In this document: in pieces, positions 47,815 through 59,058 of the stretch
Numbering within the stretch: position 1 is the stretch's first letter
How the letters are laid out: each line of letters begins with the position of its first letter
Assembly: GCA_038496445.1 (NCBI GenBank)
Contig: JALMLS010000455.1
Location: 496,001 to 560,000 of the forward strand
Reading direction: 5' to 3'
Length of the DNA stretch: 64,000 nt
DNA from: Trichosphaerium sp. ATCC 40318
Taxonomy: Eukaryota > Discosea > Flabellinia > Trichosidae
Translations under genes and position numbers: made by a program
The notes under the pieces: model-generated
Database searches by the model: none
Seen by the model: the letters and a program-made list of their open reading frames with translations, nothing else
Told to the model about the DNA's origin: nothing

Positions 47815-49511
47815 CCTAGGTACGTTTGTCTTATGTGTTAATAAATAGAAAATAAATGATAACTTATCAAAATTATTTTGTTATTTTTTCGGGAATATCG
47901 GGACATTCTTTCCGAGTTTTTTGTTCAGGTTCTATGCAACGTACTATGGAATAATACCTCTAAAAAAACCCTCGTCAAATAACGTTATATCTTTACTTGT
48001 GCGGACTGATGTCTAAAAATGGAATTCTTCCGACAAACTGCGGGTTTCATCTTTAAAAACGCCGCAGGTTGCGGGTTTAGGTACACAACAGTGTAATAAA
48101 CCGTTCTAAGCTATCTAATAAGTAGTAATTTGAGTTTAGCAGTAGTACAGAATTTAAACCAAAACGCTAATAAGTATGGAAAAACATTATCTCCGTAAGC
48201 CGGTACAACATACTAGTCGCATTCAACGTTGAAATAAATACGTTTATAGTGCAACTAAGACCAGTGAACCTATTTTGCGGCAAAACCCGCAAAAAATAAA
48301 ATCACAATGAACATCGCCCGCAACAATTTATTTGCCCGTAAATTAACGTCATTAAAGTTCTTTTATTTTATGTTACGCCTACGCTCGAGTTGAGTTGTCC
48401 ATTTTAAGAGAAGAGGAAGTAGACATGTCGTCACTACCTGCCCCAAGTTTTTATTAGCAGAAAATTTATTTTGTAGGGTGGTTCCAGCAGGCTGTACTAA
48501 TATAGGCGGTTAAACAAGCGTCATTGTTAATATAAATCGACGGTTTATTAAGCAAACACAAAAGTTTGATGACGTCTGTGCGCGATATCCCAAGTCAACG
48601 CCGTGGAAGTTTCCATGTAGTATTGCTATCATCGTATTAAAAATAATCTCTGAAACTATCGGGGATTGCGGCACGACTGTGGCCCGCAGTACAGTAGAGC
48701 CATTAGAGCTACAGTACATTTTCTAATAGTGTCACTTTTGTAGCACTATCTAGCTCGCGCTATACCAGCACAGTATGGACTTAGGACTATACCACTAACA
48801 CTTCAATAATTACTACGTCATCTTGTTTTTCAAATAGAGTGAGTTATTGCACAACTGACGCTAATGACATAACACACAAATACTACGGATATTTGGGTTG
48901 TTGTTCAAGTAGTTTCAAGTTGTCTTGCATTATCTACTGTTTCGTTTGAACTTTAAAAACACAAATATAAGAGTAGTCGAAGCAAAAAAACACGGGTTGT
49001 GGTAGTAGTGGTTGCAGTAGATGCTTTATTTTTTTTGGAGGTAATAATACAACCACCATTTCGTATGAAGAACTTTCCAAGCCAGCATCCCGATTTGTAC
49101 AAGCAATTGAATTTACTAGAAGTAATTCGAAAGGATGCAAGTTGTATCAAATACGCTCTAGAACGTGGTTCCAAGCAGTCACATTTGTTGATTTCACGTT
49201 ATATCACGTTTAATAAACACAATTATTTATTTCGTTTCTAAGTGTTTAATACTCTACTAAAGCATGCGTGGTAACTATCAATTTTTGGGTACGAGAAATA
49301 GATGTTGACGTAATCATTATCATCTTGTACCAGGCTTTTAGAAACGTTTCGTCAAGGCTTCTCCAGGCATTGATATATAGCTTTAACATACCATCACTAT
49401 TGCTTTTGGAAGGGCAAACATGATTTACAGTTTTAACTAACAACTACGAACTACCAAAGGACCAGTTCCGTCAAATAGTACTTTCAAAAAACCTCCACAG
49501 GATTTTTTGTA
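47815..49511. other. Long intergenic stretch, no convincing gene
   Basis: This 1.7-kb region lies between the homeodomain gene and MITE copy 2. The only candidate is a plus-strand frame near 49066-49241 (MKNFPSQHPDLYKQLNLLEV, IRKDASCIKYALERG), which shows helical character but no family and no clear splice partners. GC-rich words such as TTGCGGGTTT and AACCCGCAA recur at 48040-48300. Confidence 0.4.
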
Positions 49512-49519
49512 CGAATAAC

Positions 49520-49779
49520 CGGACTCACGTTTTTTCCGAATTTTTCGAAAAAAAAAATTCGAAAAAATAGAATTCGATACAAAAACTGAATGCCTATACC
49601 CACCAATGGATCACTATATGTGAGCGAAGGTCGGGTTCTAGTTCCGAGCACAGCGAGGACCCGACCGTAAGTGAACCAGGCGCTTTCTAGTTTAGTGTAC
49701 TGCCCTAGCTATGCATCTTTCTGCATCTTTCTACACTTTCGAATTTTTGTTTTCGGAAAATTCGGAAAAAACTATAGCC
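49520..49779 (+). mobile_element. MITE-like inverted-repeat element, copy 2, with 8-bp direct repeats
   Basis: A 260-bp noncoding element. Its ends carry GTTTTTTCCGAATTTT and its exact inverse AAAATTCGGAAAAAAC, extended outward as GGACTCACG and CTATAGCC. The direct repeat CGAATAAC flanks it at 49512-49519 and 49780-49787, the size expected for hAT-type insertion. The interior is over 90% alike to copy 1 by eye, with an extra tandem TGCATCTTTC. It ends about 350 bp upstream of the F-box/LRR gene start. Confidence 0.8.
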
Positions 49780-50128
49780 CGAATAACACGTCCTCACTCG
49801 TGTTGTGTTTGAGCCATATATGAATCAGTCTTCCCCAAAACCATCTTGTTGCTTGCTCTACCCCTTCTTAGTTCTAACTTCAAATTGCATTCATCACAAA
49901 CAAGAATTCAAGCTCTACCAACAAACATCACCTAATTGTATGTCAAGTCTAACCTGGCAATCTAGCTTTCGGCAATATTGTGTAAATTGCTTCTATTTTA
50001 AATCCCGTGTTTGTTGTGGCGGGCCAATGAGTCAACCAGGGTAAACTTAGTAAGCATCAAGATTAATCATCAAGAATAATCATCGCGAGATTATGCGTGC
50101 AGTACGAAATACACAGAATAAGGTTAAA

Positions 50129-51500
50129 ATGGAGGCTAGCAGTAACTCAAGTCGAAGGTATCGTCTAATACCCTATTTCACAGTTTTTAACCATCACACC
50201 GTTCTAAAAGTCTTCTACTAGTGCTGAAACAAGTCTTTTGGACATACCAACAGAGATTTTAGTTCTTATTTTCCTTTTTACGACAAAAGCTCGATTTGCA
50301 GTTTGTCAAACTTGTCGTTGCTTTGCAGCTATTATTCACGATATTATTGGGTACACACGAGTAATAATTAGACACACCAAAGGAGTGAAAAAATTCATAT
50401 CATACAAAGGGTGTTTGAAACACACAAGGATTGACTTGGCTAGTCGCTTTCCTGCAAAGTTTGTAGTGAAGTTTGCTGGAGTTCATACCATTAATCTTAG
50501 TTACTGTTGGAAAATTAAAGATAAAGGTATTAAAGCGCTTGCTGGGGTTCATACTATTAATCTTAGTGACTGTGAGAATATTACAGATGAAGGTGTTAAA
50601 GCACTTGCTGGAGTTCATACCATTGATCTTAGTGACTGTGAGAAGATAACAGATGAAGGGATTAAAGCGCTAGCTGGAGTTCATACCATCGATCTTGGTG
50701 GCTGTGAGAATATAACAGATGAAGGTATTAAACCACTTGATGGAGTTCATACCATCGATCTTACTGGATGCAACAAGATAACAGATGAAGGGATTAAAGC
50801 ACTTGCTGGAGTTCATACCATTGATCTTACTCACTGTGAGAAGATAACAGATAAAGGGGTTATAGCGCTTGCTGGAGTTCATACCATTGATCTCAGATAC
50901 TGTTTGAAGATAACAGATGAAGGCATTACAGCGCTCAAAGGAGTTCACACAATTAATCTTAAATATTGTTCTAAGATTTCTTATTTGGGTGTTAAAGCAC
51001 TTGCTGGAGTTCACATTATTAATCTTGGTCATTGTAAGGAAATAACAGATGAAGGGATTAAAGCACTTGCTGGAGTTCATACCATTGATCTTACTCACTG
51101 TGAGAAGATAACAGATGAAGGGGTTATAGCGCTAGCTGGAGTTCATACCATTGATCTCAGATACTGTTTGAAGATAACAGATGAAGGCATTAAAGCACTT
51201 GCTGGAGTTCATACCATTGATCTTACTGAATGCAACAAGATAACAGATGGAGGGATTAAAGCGCTCAAAGGAGTTCATGATATTGATCTTAGTTACTGTT
51301 GGAATATAACAGATGAAGGTATTAAACCACTTGATGGAGTTCATACCATCTATCTTACTGGATGCAACAAGATAACAGATGAAGGGATTAAAGCGCTAGC
51401 TGGAGTTCATACCATCGATCTTAGTGACTGTGAGAATATAACAGATGCAGGCATTAAAGCACTCAAAGGAGTTGATACCATTATAACAGATTATTGCTAA
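50129..51500 (+). CDS. F-box-like/LRR protein 2
   Basis: Exon 1 (50129-50157, MEASSNSSR) is spliced through a 64-nt intron to exon 2 (50222-51500), completing S-AETSLLDIPTEILVLIF. The F-box-like region is DIPTEILVLIFLFTTKARFA, then VCQTCRCFAAIIHDIIG. Fifteen leucine-rich repeats of 22 residues follow, with consensus ITDEGIKALAGVHTIDLxxC, of the AMN1/FBXL cysteine-containing type. The total is 435 residues. A role as an SCF substrate receptor is inferred. It is paralogous to the gene at 20132, but has a more regular repeat and Cys in place of Thr in most units. Confidence 0.85.
50467..51490 (+). repeat. Fifteen tandem 66-bp LRR units
   Basis: Units of 66 bp recur with cores such as GGAGTTCATACCATTGATCT and ATAACAGATGAAGG. 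Some non-adjacent units are almost identical: the pair near 50810-50930 is repeated near 51060-51190. This points to recent block duplication within the array. The pattern explains the long antisense open frames here. Confidence 0.85.
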
Positions 51501-51589
51501 CATGATTTTATACTTTAACACCACCGGACAACAATTAGCTCCAAGAGAGAACATTATTAGTGCCAGGTCCAAAACAGGGTACCTGATTC

Positions 51590-51985
51590 CCGTCAATGAT
51601 CCAAGCTCTGTTTCTTGTTTGGTAGCAATACCTAATGTCACTACCAACCCCCAATTATATATCTCCTGTTCTTGTTCACATGCTGCCAAAAATTTAAAAA
51701 GATCGAGAAGTGCATGGGTTCAATCCTATGAAATATGTACAACACTTGATCACATGTCCAATTTGATGGCGGTACTTCTTTACTTCTACCAGAATAGGTG
51801 GTTGAAAAAGGGTTTGAAACGTTACACTCATCAAGGAAGGTTATCAACTTTTTTTTCATCGTACACCTTGCCTCAATAGTCTTTTCGCCAGGAAATGTAA
51901 TATCGTCTGGTATACATTAAATTATATTGCTATCCAATGCAGTACCATCAAGTAAATAAATGCGCACAGTGCCATTGCATAGTCC
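51590..51985 (-). pseudogene. Decayed, internally deleted copy of the MORN/SAM-like gene
   Basis: Read on the minus strand, 51985-51900 matches the end of the MORN array of the gene at 26788 (IYLLDGT, then FPGEKTIEA) with a stop. Next, KLITFLDECNVSNPFSTTYS and NWTCDQVLYIFHRIEP match its unique region. The sequence then jumps directly to ACEQEQEIYNWG and VTLGIATKQETELGSLTG, matching the start of its last exon. About 800 bp, including the small exons and introns, is missing, and stops and frame breaks are present. It lies tail to tail with F-box/LRR gene 2. Confidence 0.75.
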
Positions 51986-52210
51986 AAAAAAAAGCAACAC
52001 GTTCATGGTTAGGTACCCAAGTTGGTTTGGATCGCATTCACCAAATCCAGCTCCTATAATTTTTTGTAGTATTTCTAGTAGTTGATAAAAACGAGTTACT
52101 CAACTGTTCCTAGTTTGTGACGAAACTTTATTGTTTACAGTAGAATTCATTATACAAAATGTATGTGACGAGCTAACCTCTAGCACAAAAATACAATACG
52201 GAATAAAAAA

Positions 52211-53779
52211 TTATAAAATAGTGCAGTCATCTTCGCTTCTTCCATGGTCAAACCAATTGCTTATTTTGTCACATTGTACTTCTGTAAGCTTTATCAATTT
52301 AATAGGATCACGTCTTATCAATGTTAGATGTATCACTCCACCCTTATCACGTGATAATTTTGTTACTGAATGAATTTCGTCGTTTGGCATTATAATATGC
52401 TTATCAGTGCAGAACGTCAAGACGCACTCTGCATCGCCTTCAATGCAAACACGAATTGCAAATAAAAATAGTAGTGTATTATTTCCTTGTGCTAGAACTA
52501 CTACTTTGTTGTACTTACACTGTCCTTCTATCATAGTTTCAATCTTGATCAGTGTTAGTTACTTAAATACGCAAACAATACTTACTTCATCGAATTCTTC
52601 AGTAAAACACGTGCCAATCCTCTTTTTACTTTCCTAATTTGTATTTCATTAAAAAACAAGGAAAAAAAAGGAGCAAAGTAAACTCAAAGCAAGTTTGACA
52701 TTCAATGATGATCGTTATCAATAAAAACCACTTGTGAGTTTAACAAAGAAATATTTACCTTTGCGAGAAGCATATACCTAGGTATACGCCTCACAGGACA
52801 TGTGGTCATGGCTTTAAAAGATAACGGCATGTTTGAATCAGATATGCACCTCGCAAATCTTGGATTATTGATCAATAGATTATCAGCAATATCATCTCTT
52901 TCGGTATGCCCGATAAAATACTTTTGGTAAGCTACAAACTTGGTACTACACAAAAAGCGTAAGATAAATTAGAATTGTGACGATAAAAATAACATTTTCA
53001 AGTTTTTTGGTTTTTTTATGCTTAAAACTTGTCACGTGCGGTATTATAAAGTTCCATCAATACATCGTATATCATACAAACGTCTTGAGATTCTAAATCT
53101 TTTGATTCCATTATTTTTTGAATAGTACTTGAACAAAGAACTATATCATCAATTTGGCCAAAAATAGCATCATGGTGTTCCTTTGATATGACGTCTTTAC
53201 TGCTGTCTGATACTTTCTTTTAAAATAAAGTTATTCGTTAAGTATTAGCTATGTTATTGGACATACCTGACCATAGCTCATGGTAGAGGCGTAATGTTTT
53301 TCTGTGGAGTAAATTTCCTTTAATATCATTTTTATCATATTCCAATCAACTGAACTCCCATCTCTACACTCAACAGTTAATAATACTTCTACCGTTTGCA
53401 ACATCGTTAATACTACATGGATGGCATGCAAACATGTAATGGAAATGATATTGCAAACAATTTAGTGGCGTTTTGATCACAAAGAAAAAACCCAAAACCC
53501 ATAACATCTTTTCTGATCAAAAAGTTCTACGCACGTGTTGACTACACGATAATACGCAAACGATTTTTCTCTCCAAGTTTTTGCGTTTCTATATCGGCTA
53601 CATATAGTCCACATTGGTTTATTTACTGTCATCCAATTATCAACTAAACGCTAAACAAAAAAAACCTTAGAATTACTAGTAACTTGATGTCGTACATTGC
53701 CCCATATCTCCATCACATCATAGGATGTTTTAGAAACAGATGAGAACATAAGCAAATCGCCAATATTGAGGTAATTCAT
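52211..53779 (-). CDS. F-box-RhoGEF (DH-PH) protein
   Basis: The N-terminus is F-box-like: LPAEISEHVMNYLNIGDLLM, then FSSVSKTSYDVMEIWGN. After a region with WMTVNKPMWTICSRYRNAK comes a DH domain: MILKEIYSTEKHYASTM (CR1), HHDAIFGQIDDIVLCS, and FKAMTTCPVRRIPRYMLLAK (CR3). A PH-like domain ends the protein (YNKVVVLAQGNNTLLFLFAI, then SVTKLSRDKGGVIHLTLIRR). It should activate Rho-type GTPases. The last residues DDCTIL form a possible CaaX box. The first ATG in the F-box exon (53779) overlaps the stop of the upstream oxygenase frame; a short upstream exon could supply an earlier start. About six exons. Confidence 0.72.
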
Positions 53780-54713
53780 TACATGTTCTGATATCTCTGC
53801 AGGTAGCTGAAAAAGTTATTAAAGCACAATTGTTTCTTAAACCAAATAATCAAGTTATATCTAAAAAAAACCCTCACATCAATATTGCACACTAGAAGGA
53901 AAACAAAAAGGTTACCTGCAACCCTGTGTAGGTTTACTACCATGTACAATATCACCATGAACAATTGCTGTACCTAGTTTTTGAGGTATAACTGTGGTAT
54001 CACCAGAATCAATACAATACAATTCACCTCCTATTTATAAACTTTAATCACAAAAAGTCACATGCCACTGGCACTGTGCTAACCTTTGAAGTCTCCACCA
54101 AGACATATATTCATAGTCAAATCAGCATCGTCACGGTGCATAGGGTGGCTATGTTCACCGGATGAACTATCATACTCTAAACAAACCCGTTAACCCATAT
54201 TATTCTCGGATAAAATGGGCGTACTTATGATGTAGACGTGACTTGGGTAGAATGCTTCGTGGAGGCTACTTGAAGAAAATGTAGATCCGAGTTTATCACT
54301 AACTGACTGCGCCAGTTGCTTTGCTAGATTCATGAAACCGCGTTTTCTAAGGTCTATACCTACAATGTTCTGGACAGAGTGTCAGTTGTACAATTTTTCT
54401 TTCTTTAAGGCTACCAGTTGTACAGACGCGTCAGAGAGCGTTTTGGACATATTTTCGGCTTCTTTAATAAGGCATCTGCAAAGGTTCGTTAGAAATAGAC
54501 GTTACTACTGAGAATACATACGCGCAGTGCTCTGGGGATAGTACATGGTGGACTTGTATCACTTGCCGTTTAATAACGGTTGAGATCGTTTGTTCTTCGT
54601 CTATGTTCCATTTCTACGCGTTGTTGGTGTTATAGGCTAACACAGGCTTGAAATGGTTAAAGTACATTTAATTTTGTTACATTGGCATCCAAGTACTTGT
54701 ATTCCTCAGACAT
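53779..54713 (-). CDS. 2-oxoglutarate/Fe(II)-dependent oxygenase (prolyl-4-hydroxylase-like)
   Basis: Exon 1 starts MSEEYKYLDAN at 54713. Later exons give VIQVHHVLSPEHC, IKEAENMSKTLSDASVQLVA, HSHPMHRDDADLTMNICLGG, DFKGGELYCIDSGDTT, LGTAIVHGDIVHGSKPTQ and GCRYNLIIWFK. The iron ligands are the HRD pair and the distal His (IVHGD or DIVHG), with the 2-oxoglutarate-binding Arg in GCRYNLI. This is the P4H/PKHD fold, acting on protein or small substrates in the cytosol or ER; no signal peptide is seen. The protein ends SYLQRYQNM at 53779, inside the F-box exon of the next gene. Confidence 0.8.
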
Positions 54714-54989
54714 AAGACTTCTTGTATTCTTGTGGTATAAGTAAATGATTAGGTTGCCAAATGTACTTTGTGGTACACAATACTCGGTTGGCAAAAAAGC
54801 TTCCAAACTGGGTATTATAGTCTATTTCCAGTAAGATTAGTTTCCGTTTCGTTGTACAAGTTACTGTTTAGACATTATCGTCTCATTTCTCGGTATGGTT
54901 TCCTCAACATTAAAGTGAAGTTGCACGCTGTTTATAAAGGCTAGTTTATTGTTTGTATTTACAATGCTATGTTTGTTCTTGTCACACCC

Positions 54990-56631
54990 TTACGATCTTG
55001 TATCAGCTCTCTTTTTCCTTCTCTTCTTTTTTGATGGCTTTGATTGTTCTGAAGTACCAGAGTCTACTGTTTCAATTATAGTAGGGTTAGGTTTTAACTT
55101 CGATTGAGGGAGTGAAGATAATTCAGTTTCAACAGATTCAATATCATCAATCACTAGGTTATTGTGGTCCTTTACAGCTGTTGTAATCATGTGTGGTGGA
55201 GGGATATCAACTTCAGTAGAGCTTCTACCTGTTGTAGAACCGCGCCCAGAAGAGCTTCGAAGCCTAGAAGACAACATAAGAAAGGTTGTTTAAGCTGCAA
55301 TAAGAAACTATTGCGTACCTTTTAGCTTTGCCTTCCATCGTCCAGAACAATCTTAAGATTGGCCATGCCAGGTATATCAGGAGAGAACAAGCTGTTACTT
55401 CTAGGAAGAGACCACATACAGCAAGTACAAAAGTACTCGTATTGTAAATCAATAAGTTACGCAACAACGCTTTGTGAATTTCTCTAAAAGAAAATTGTAA
55501 GAATAACGTTCAGGTGGCTGTTCTAAACTAAGAACTCACAGTAGACGTGGGCGTAAAGGAGCTGAAGCATCTTTAACAACGGTCATATTACCATACCACG
55601 CGTAAACATCTTCTACAAACGTAGAGTTGATTACGCCAACCTGCGGGAGAAAATAAGCATGCGTATTTTGTAGGTAGTCGGTTTTCTACATACGTCTAGT
55701 ATACGTCCCAATATCGCATCTGTAGCATTCTTTGCTTCCGTCACATCCTCGTCATTCTATGACAATGTAAGACCACTTTTAAGGTTTTTGTACGTACAAC
55801 AAGGCCTGTGTAGGTATTCCATTCTTCTTGTTGAAGGAGAACCTCTAACTCCCTTTGTGCTTCCTCCTGGCGATATATAACACGGAGTACTTTTTTGTAT
55901 TCATCTTGATCAGCAAAGCGTCCTTAACAAGGGCTTAGTTAAGCCGCAGTCGTTGGTAGTGACAATACCGAAACTGCTTACCTTTTATAATGACAAAGCT
56001 TATCATCCCTCTTAGTTCTTCCAAGTACCCTGTAATCTAGCTCAAGTCAGATACATCAAAAGCTATCAATAAATTCTCTGAACTACTTACTTGGTTGAGT
56101 CGTACTTGGGCCAGCAGCCCTCTGCTAGCTGCTTCTATATTTGAAAAACAATCTTCTACAGTGTAGTCGAAAAACAAGTGATTCAGCTCTGAGTAGAAAG
56201 AGATGGATTGTTCTCCAGTAATCGTCAAATTTAACACCTAAAATAGTATTGTATAAGATGACTAGTTTTATTCGCGTAAACACATACCCGTCTACGTATG
56301 TCCTCAATTCCGAATACCGAATCTAAAGCTCTGTCTAAAAACAGATTGTTTATACGATAGGTATCGCGATCCCTCCTTAGCTTCTCAACTGCATCCGATA
56401 GGTTCTTTCTTGCTTGCACTAAAAACAAAATCAACTACTTGAATTCTACAACAACAAAACTTCTCGCAACGTACATAAGCTTGTATTACCGAACTGAGCG
56501 TTTGTCCCAATGAAAATTGTAGATTGAGTTCTCTCCGCGCCGATAGCTTTCGTGACCAGTATTGTATCCTGGATTAATGTTTCTCTATTTCTATACACAC
56601 TAACGGAATAGATATCGTTTGCAACAGTCAT
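54990..56631 (-). CDS. NIT-domain membrane sensor-like protein
   Basis: An extracytoplasmic helical domain reads RETLIQDTILVTKAIGAERT, RRDRDTYRINNLFLDRALDS, ISFYSELNHLFFDYTVEDC, ASRGLLAQVRLNQ, and LEELRGMISFVIIKGRF, the motif order of the nitrate- and nitrite-sensing (NIT) domain. A C-terminal double-length hydrophobic segment follows (LIYNTSTFVLAVCGLFLEVT, then LLIYLAWPILRLFW), and then a Ser/Lys-rich cytoplasmic tail (SKPSKKKRRKKRADTRS). Just upstream of ATG 56631 the same frame encodes ALIFTYFFMTVAN, so an N-terminal membrane span with a missed 5' exon is likely. No kinase or cyclase output domain was found. About nine exons. Confidence 0.62.
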
Positions 56632-57590
56632 GAAGAAGTACGTGAAGATAAGAGCACTTAAAATACCTTCGGTTTAAACACTGTTAATGAGAGCGGAAGA
56701 TACAAGGATGCTAACGAACCTACTAGAGCCCGGAATAGCCCGCTTCGAAGTCTTACTCGAACAGCCTTCTGACTTTTATTCCTTGCTGGTATACAGCCAC
56801 ATAATAAGCTGCACTGATAGAAAACCATTTAGGATACGCGGAAGTGGTTATGTTGATGGTGATTATAAACAAAATAAAGACAGAAATAGTAAAGCAGTTT
56901 TTACTCGATTTTCGGTTTGCCGAATAAGGAATAAAACTTAAATATACGCGCTGTATATGCTGGCACAGGTGATGCAACGCACGTATTATGCCAAAGGTGA
57001 GGCTTGGAGCTAAAATAGGCGAAATCATTTTAAAATCGAAAGAACGACGAAAAGGTATTGTAGATATCATCAACGTGTTCTTGTGATTGCTATACGCCAT
57101 TGACAGCATTTTTATTTGAGAGTACTGCAGCGTGCACGAAACAAATAAAAAAAAAAAGAACGTATCGCATCACGCTTTACCAAAAGGTTTTTCAAACATT
57201 GACATAAAAAGGTTTTTATTAAAAACTGCAACAAGTAGTTGTTGCACAAAATAGTTTTTTTGTTCTTGTTTTTAATTTACGAGCTCTATTTTTAAGCAAA
57301 CATTGGCAATGAAGTCAGAAGTTGGGGTTTCTAAGAATGCTATTTGTTAAGGCCTTAAGCTAAACATAGTTTTTGAAGGATTGTGAGTACCTGAGACTCA
57401 TGTTACGGTTATCCAACTATGTATCGTATTTGAGTAGATTACCTTAAAACACGTGCTTTCAACAATGCACATTTTAAAGTGGTTTAACTCCAAATGCGTT
57501 TAAAAACGGGATTTCATAGGTAAAACTGCACGGATACTTGAGTACAACACCTTAATTTTTAGTTTAGAGTTTCTCAAAAGATTTTTAGAT
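56632..57590. other. Divergent region, 5' exons unresolved
   Basis: This lies between the NIT gene (minus) and the LamG gene (plus). It probably holds the missing first exons of both. A plus-strand frame at 56687-56941 has no splice partner and overlaps sequence that may encode the NIT protein leader on the other strand. I could not model any gene here. Confidence 0.35.
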
Positions 57591-58724
57591 GCTGTTAGCC
57601 CTGGACCACTATCGTTTCCATGGACGGGTATAACAATAACTGATAAGGAGTTTTATATGGGTTCGAGCTATATTGGTGGTAACCAGTTCAATGGCTTTTT
57701 GGATGAGGTTTGTTGCAACACTGCACTAAAAAAGGTGACTAATAATAATTAATAAGTAATTTTGTTAGGTATCTTACTACAGACGCGTAGTTCTTACTCA
57801 ACAACAAATACAAGACATATACAACGCTGGTACGGCGATTTGTATGTGAGTGGAAACAGCTTAAGTATTATGTAGGTTCAGACGGTAAATGTTCTGAATC
57901 TTCAGTCCCGACAGTAACACCAGCAGAGCCAATGGTCCCTCAAGAGCCTACACAAACGCCAATTGCACCAATAAGTCAAGAACCTATACGAGCACCAATA
58001 GCACCAATTGTACCAACAACTCAAGCACCTGAGCAATCACCAATAGCACCAACCCTGCCATCAGTACCAACAACTCAAGCACCTGCAGTACTGTCAGGTA
58101 AGTACAATGTTCACAAATTCTATTGACATCCCTTCAAAGCATGCGACGGTGATAAGCCTACAGGTGCTATATGTAACGAAACACGCGGTGTATGGGTTGT
58201 TAAAAACAATACTGTTATACTACCACGAGCTACAAGACCCGATTTCATTTCGTCTCCTGTTGTTTTTGAAGGTACTCTTATAAACCCTTTTTGCAATCAC
58301 AAACAGGTGTATTAACATATTAAAAACAGGAATGGTGGTCATCCAAAACTCAACTATTGAGGTTTCAAAGGAAGGAACTTTCAAGTTTGAACAGTGTCCA
58401 AGATTCAATGAATCACTGAATATTGTTCTTACAGAGGTCAGTACATCTGTTCATACATTAATAACTATACCACCACAATGTAATACTGAAGTTATTACAA
58501 AAACAAAAGTATCAAGTGCTGTAGAAGATGATTGTAGTGAGTTCTCTAGAAGAGAAACACAAACGAAATTAGAAGTATTATGGTCAATTGATGCAGGATG
58601 TAATAATGGTGGTCCAAGTGAGATTATCATTATCGTGATAGTCCTTGCTTCAACAGTATTCCTGGGCTTTATTGTTGTAACACCGATTTTTGTCTACTTT
58701 AAGTGTATCACTAAAACTCTTTGA
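57591..58724 (+). CDS. LamG-like, Pro/Thr-stalk single-pass membrane protein (5' end missing)
   Basis: The first readable exon gives DAVSPGPLSFPWTGITITDK, FYMGSSYIGGNQFNGFLDE, then across an intron VSYYRRVLTQQQIQDIYNAG, the C-terminal half of a LamG/concanavalin-A-like domain. A mucin-like stalk follows with repeats of the type QTPIAPI and PTTQAPE. A Cys-containing extracellular domain comes next (CDGDKPTGAICNETRGVWVV, VFEGMVVIQNSTIEVSKEG, ending DAGCNNGGP). One membrane span (IIIIVIVLASTVFLGFIVVT) and a tiny tail close it at 58724. It is likely a cell-surface adhesion or receptor protein. The signal peptide and first LamG half lie upstream and were not resolved. Confidence 0.65.
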
Positions 58725-59058
58725 TGTAGCCAAGAATTAATGTCTCAATTTGCAGACTACATTGTCCGCTGCCATGTAATCTTTACTTACGACCACTACA
58801 ACCGCACCCTCTATTAATCGCTTGTTGCTATTGTAGATACTGTTATCTTCTGACTACACTGTCTGGAGATTCTGGCGCTAAACATGTCTAGTTGCAAGCA
58901 TTGACAATTCGCCTCAGTTCTGCAACTACTCTCAACACACGCAACGTAATCTTTTACATCCAACCACTCATCGCCTCTTACGCCTTGTGGTGGTTATCGA
59001 GGCTGATAAAGATTGCGATTGACTTTTTTTTCGAATTGTTTTTCAAAAACGTGCCGTG
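58725..59058. other. Intergenic upstream of cyclophilin
   Basis: No gene recognised. Promoter region of the membrane cyclophilin is expected here. Confidence 0.35.

Noticed and set aside
49805-50044. Plus-strand Cys-rich frame just after MITE copy 2
   Set aside because: No domain, no splice link to the LRR gene, and ordinary AT-rich composition; probably chance.
50400-51344. Minus-strand open frames with repeated NGMNSSKCFN-type units
   Set aside because: They are antisense shadows of the 66-bp LRR repeats in gene 2.
50467-51490. Regular 66-bp array as a CRISPR-like repeat
   Set aside because: There are no unique spacers; the array is coding LRR in a eukaryotic gene.
51716-51730. GGTTCAATCC, a perfect tRNA B-box-like word
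   Set aside because: It is the reverse complement of codons for RIEP in the MORN-gene relic, the same residues occur in the intact gene, and no A box or cloverleaf is nearby.
56687-56941. Plus-strand frame starting MRAEDTRMLTNL
   Set aside because: It has no splice partner, no family, and overlaps sequence that may encode the leader of the NIT protein on the other strand.
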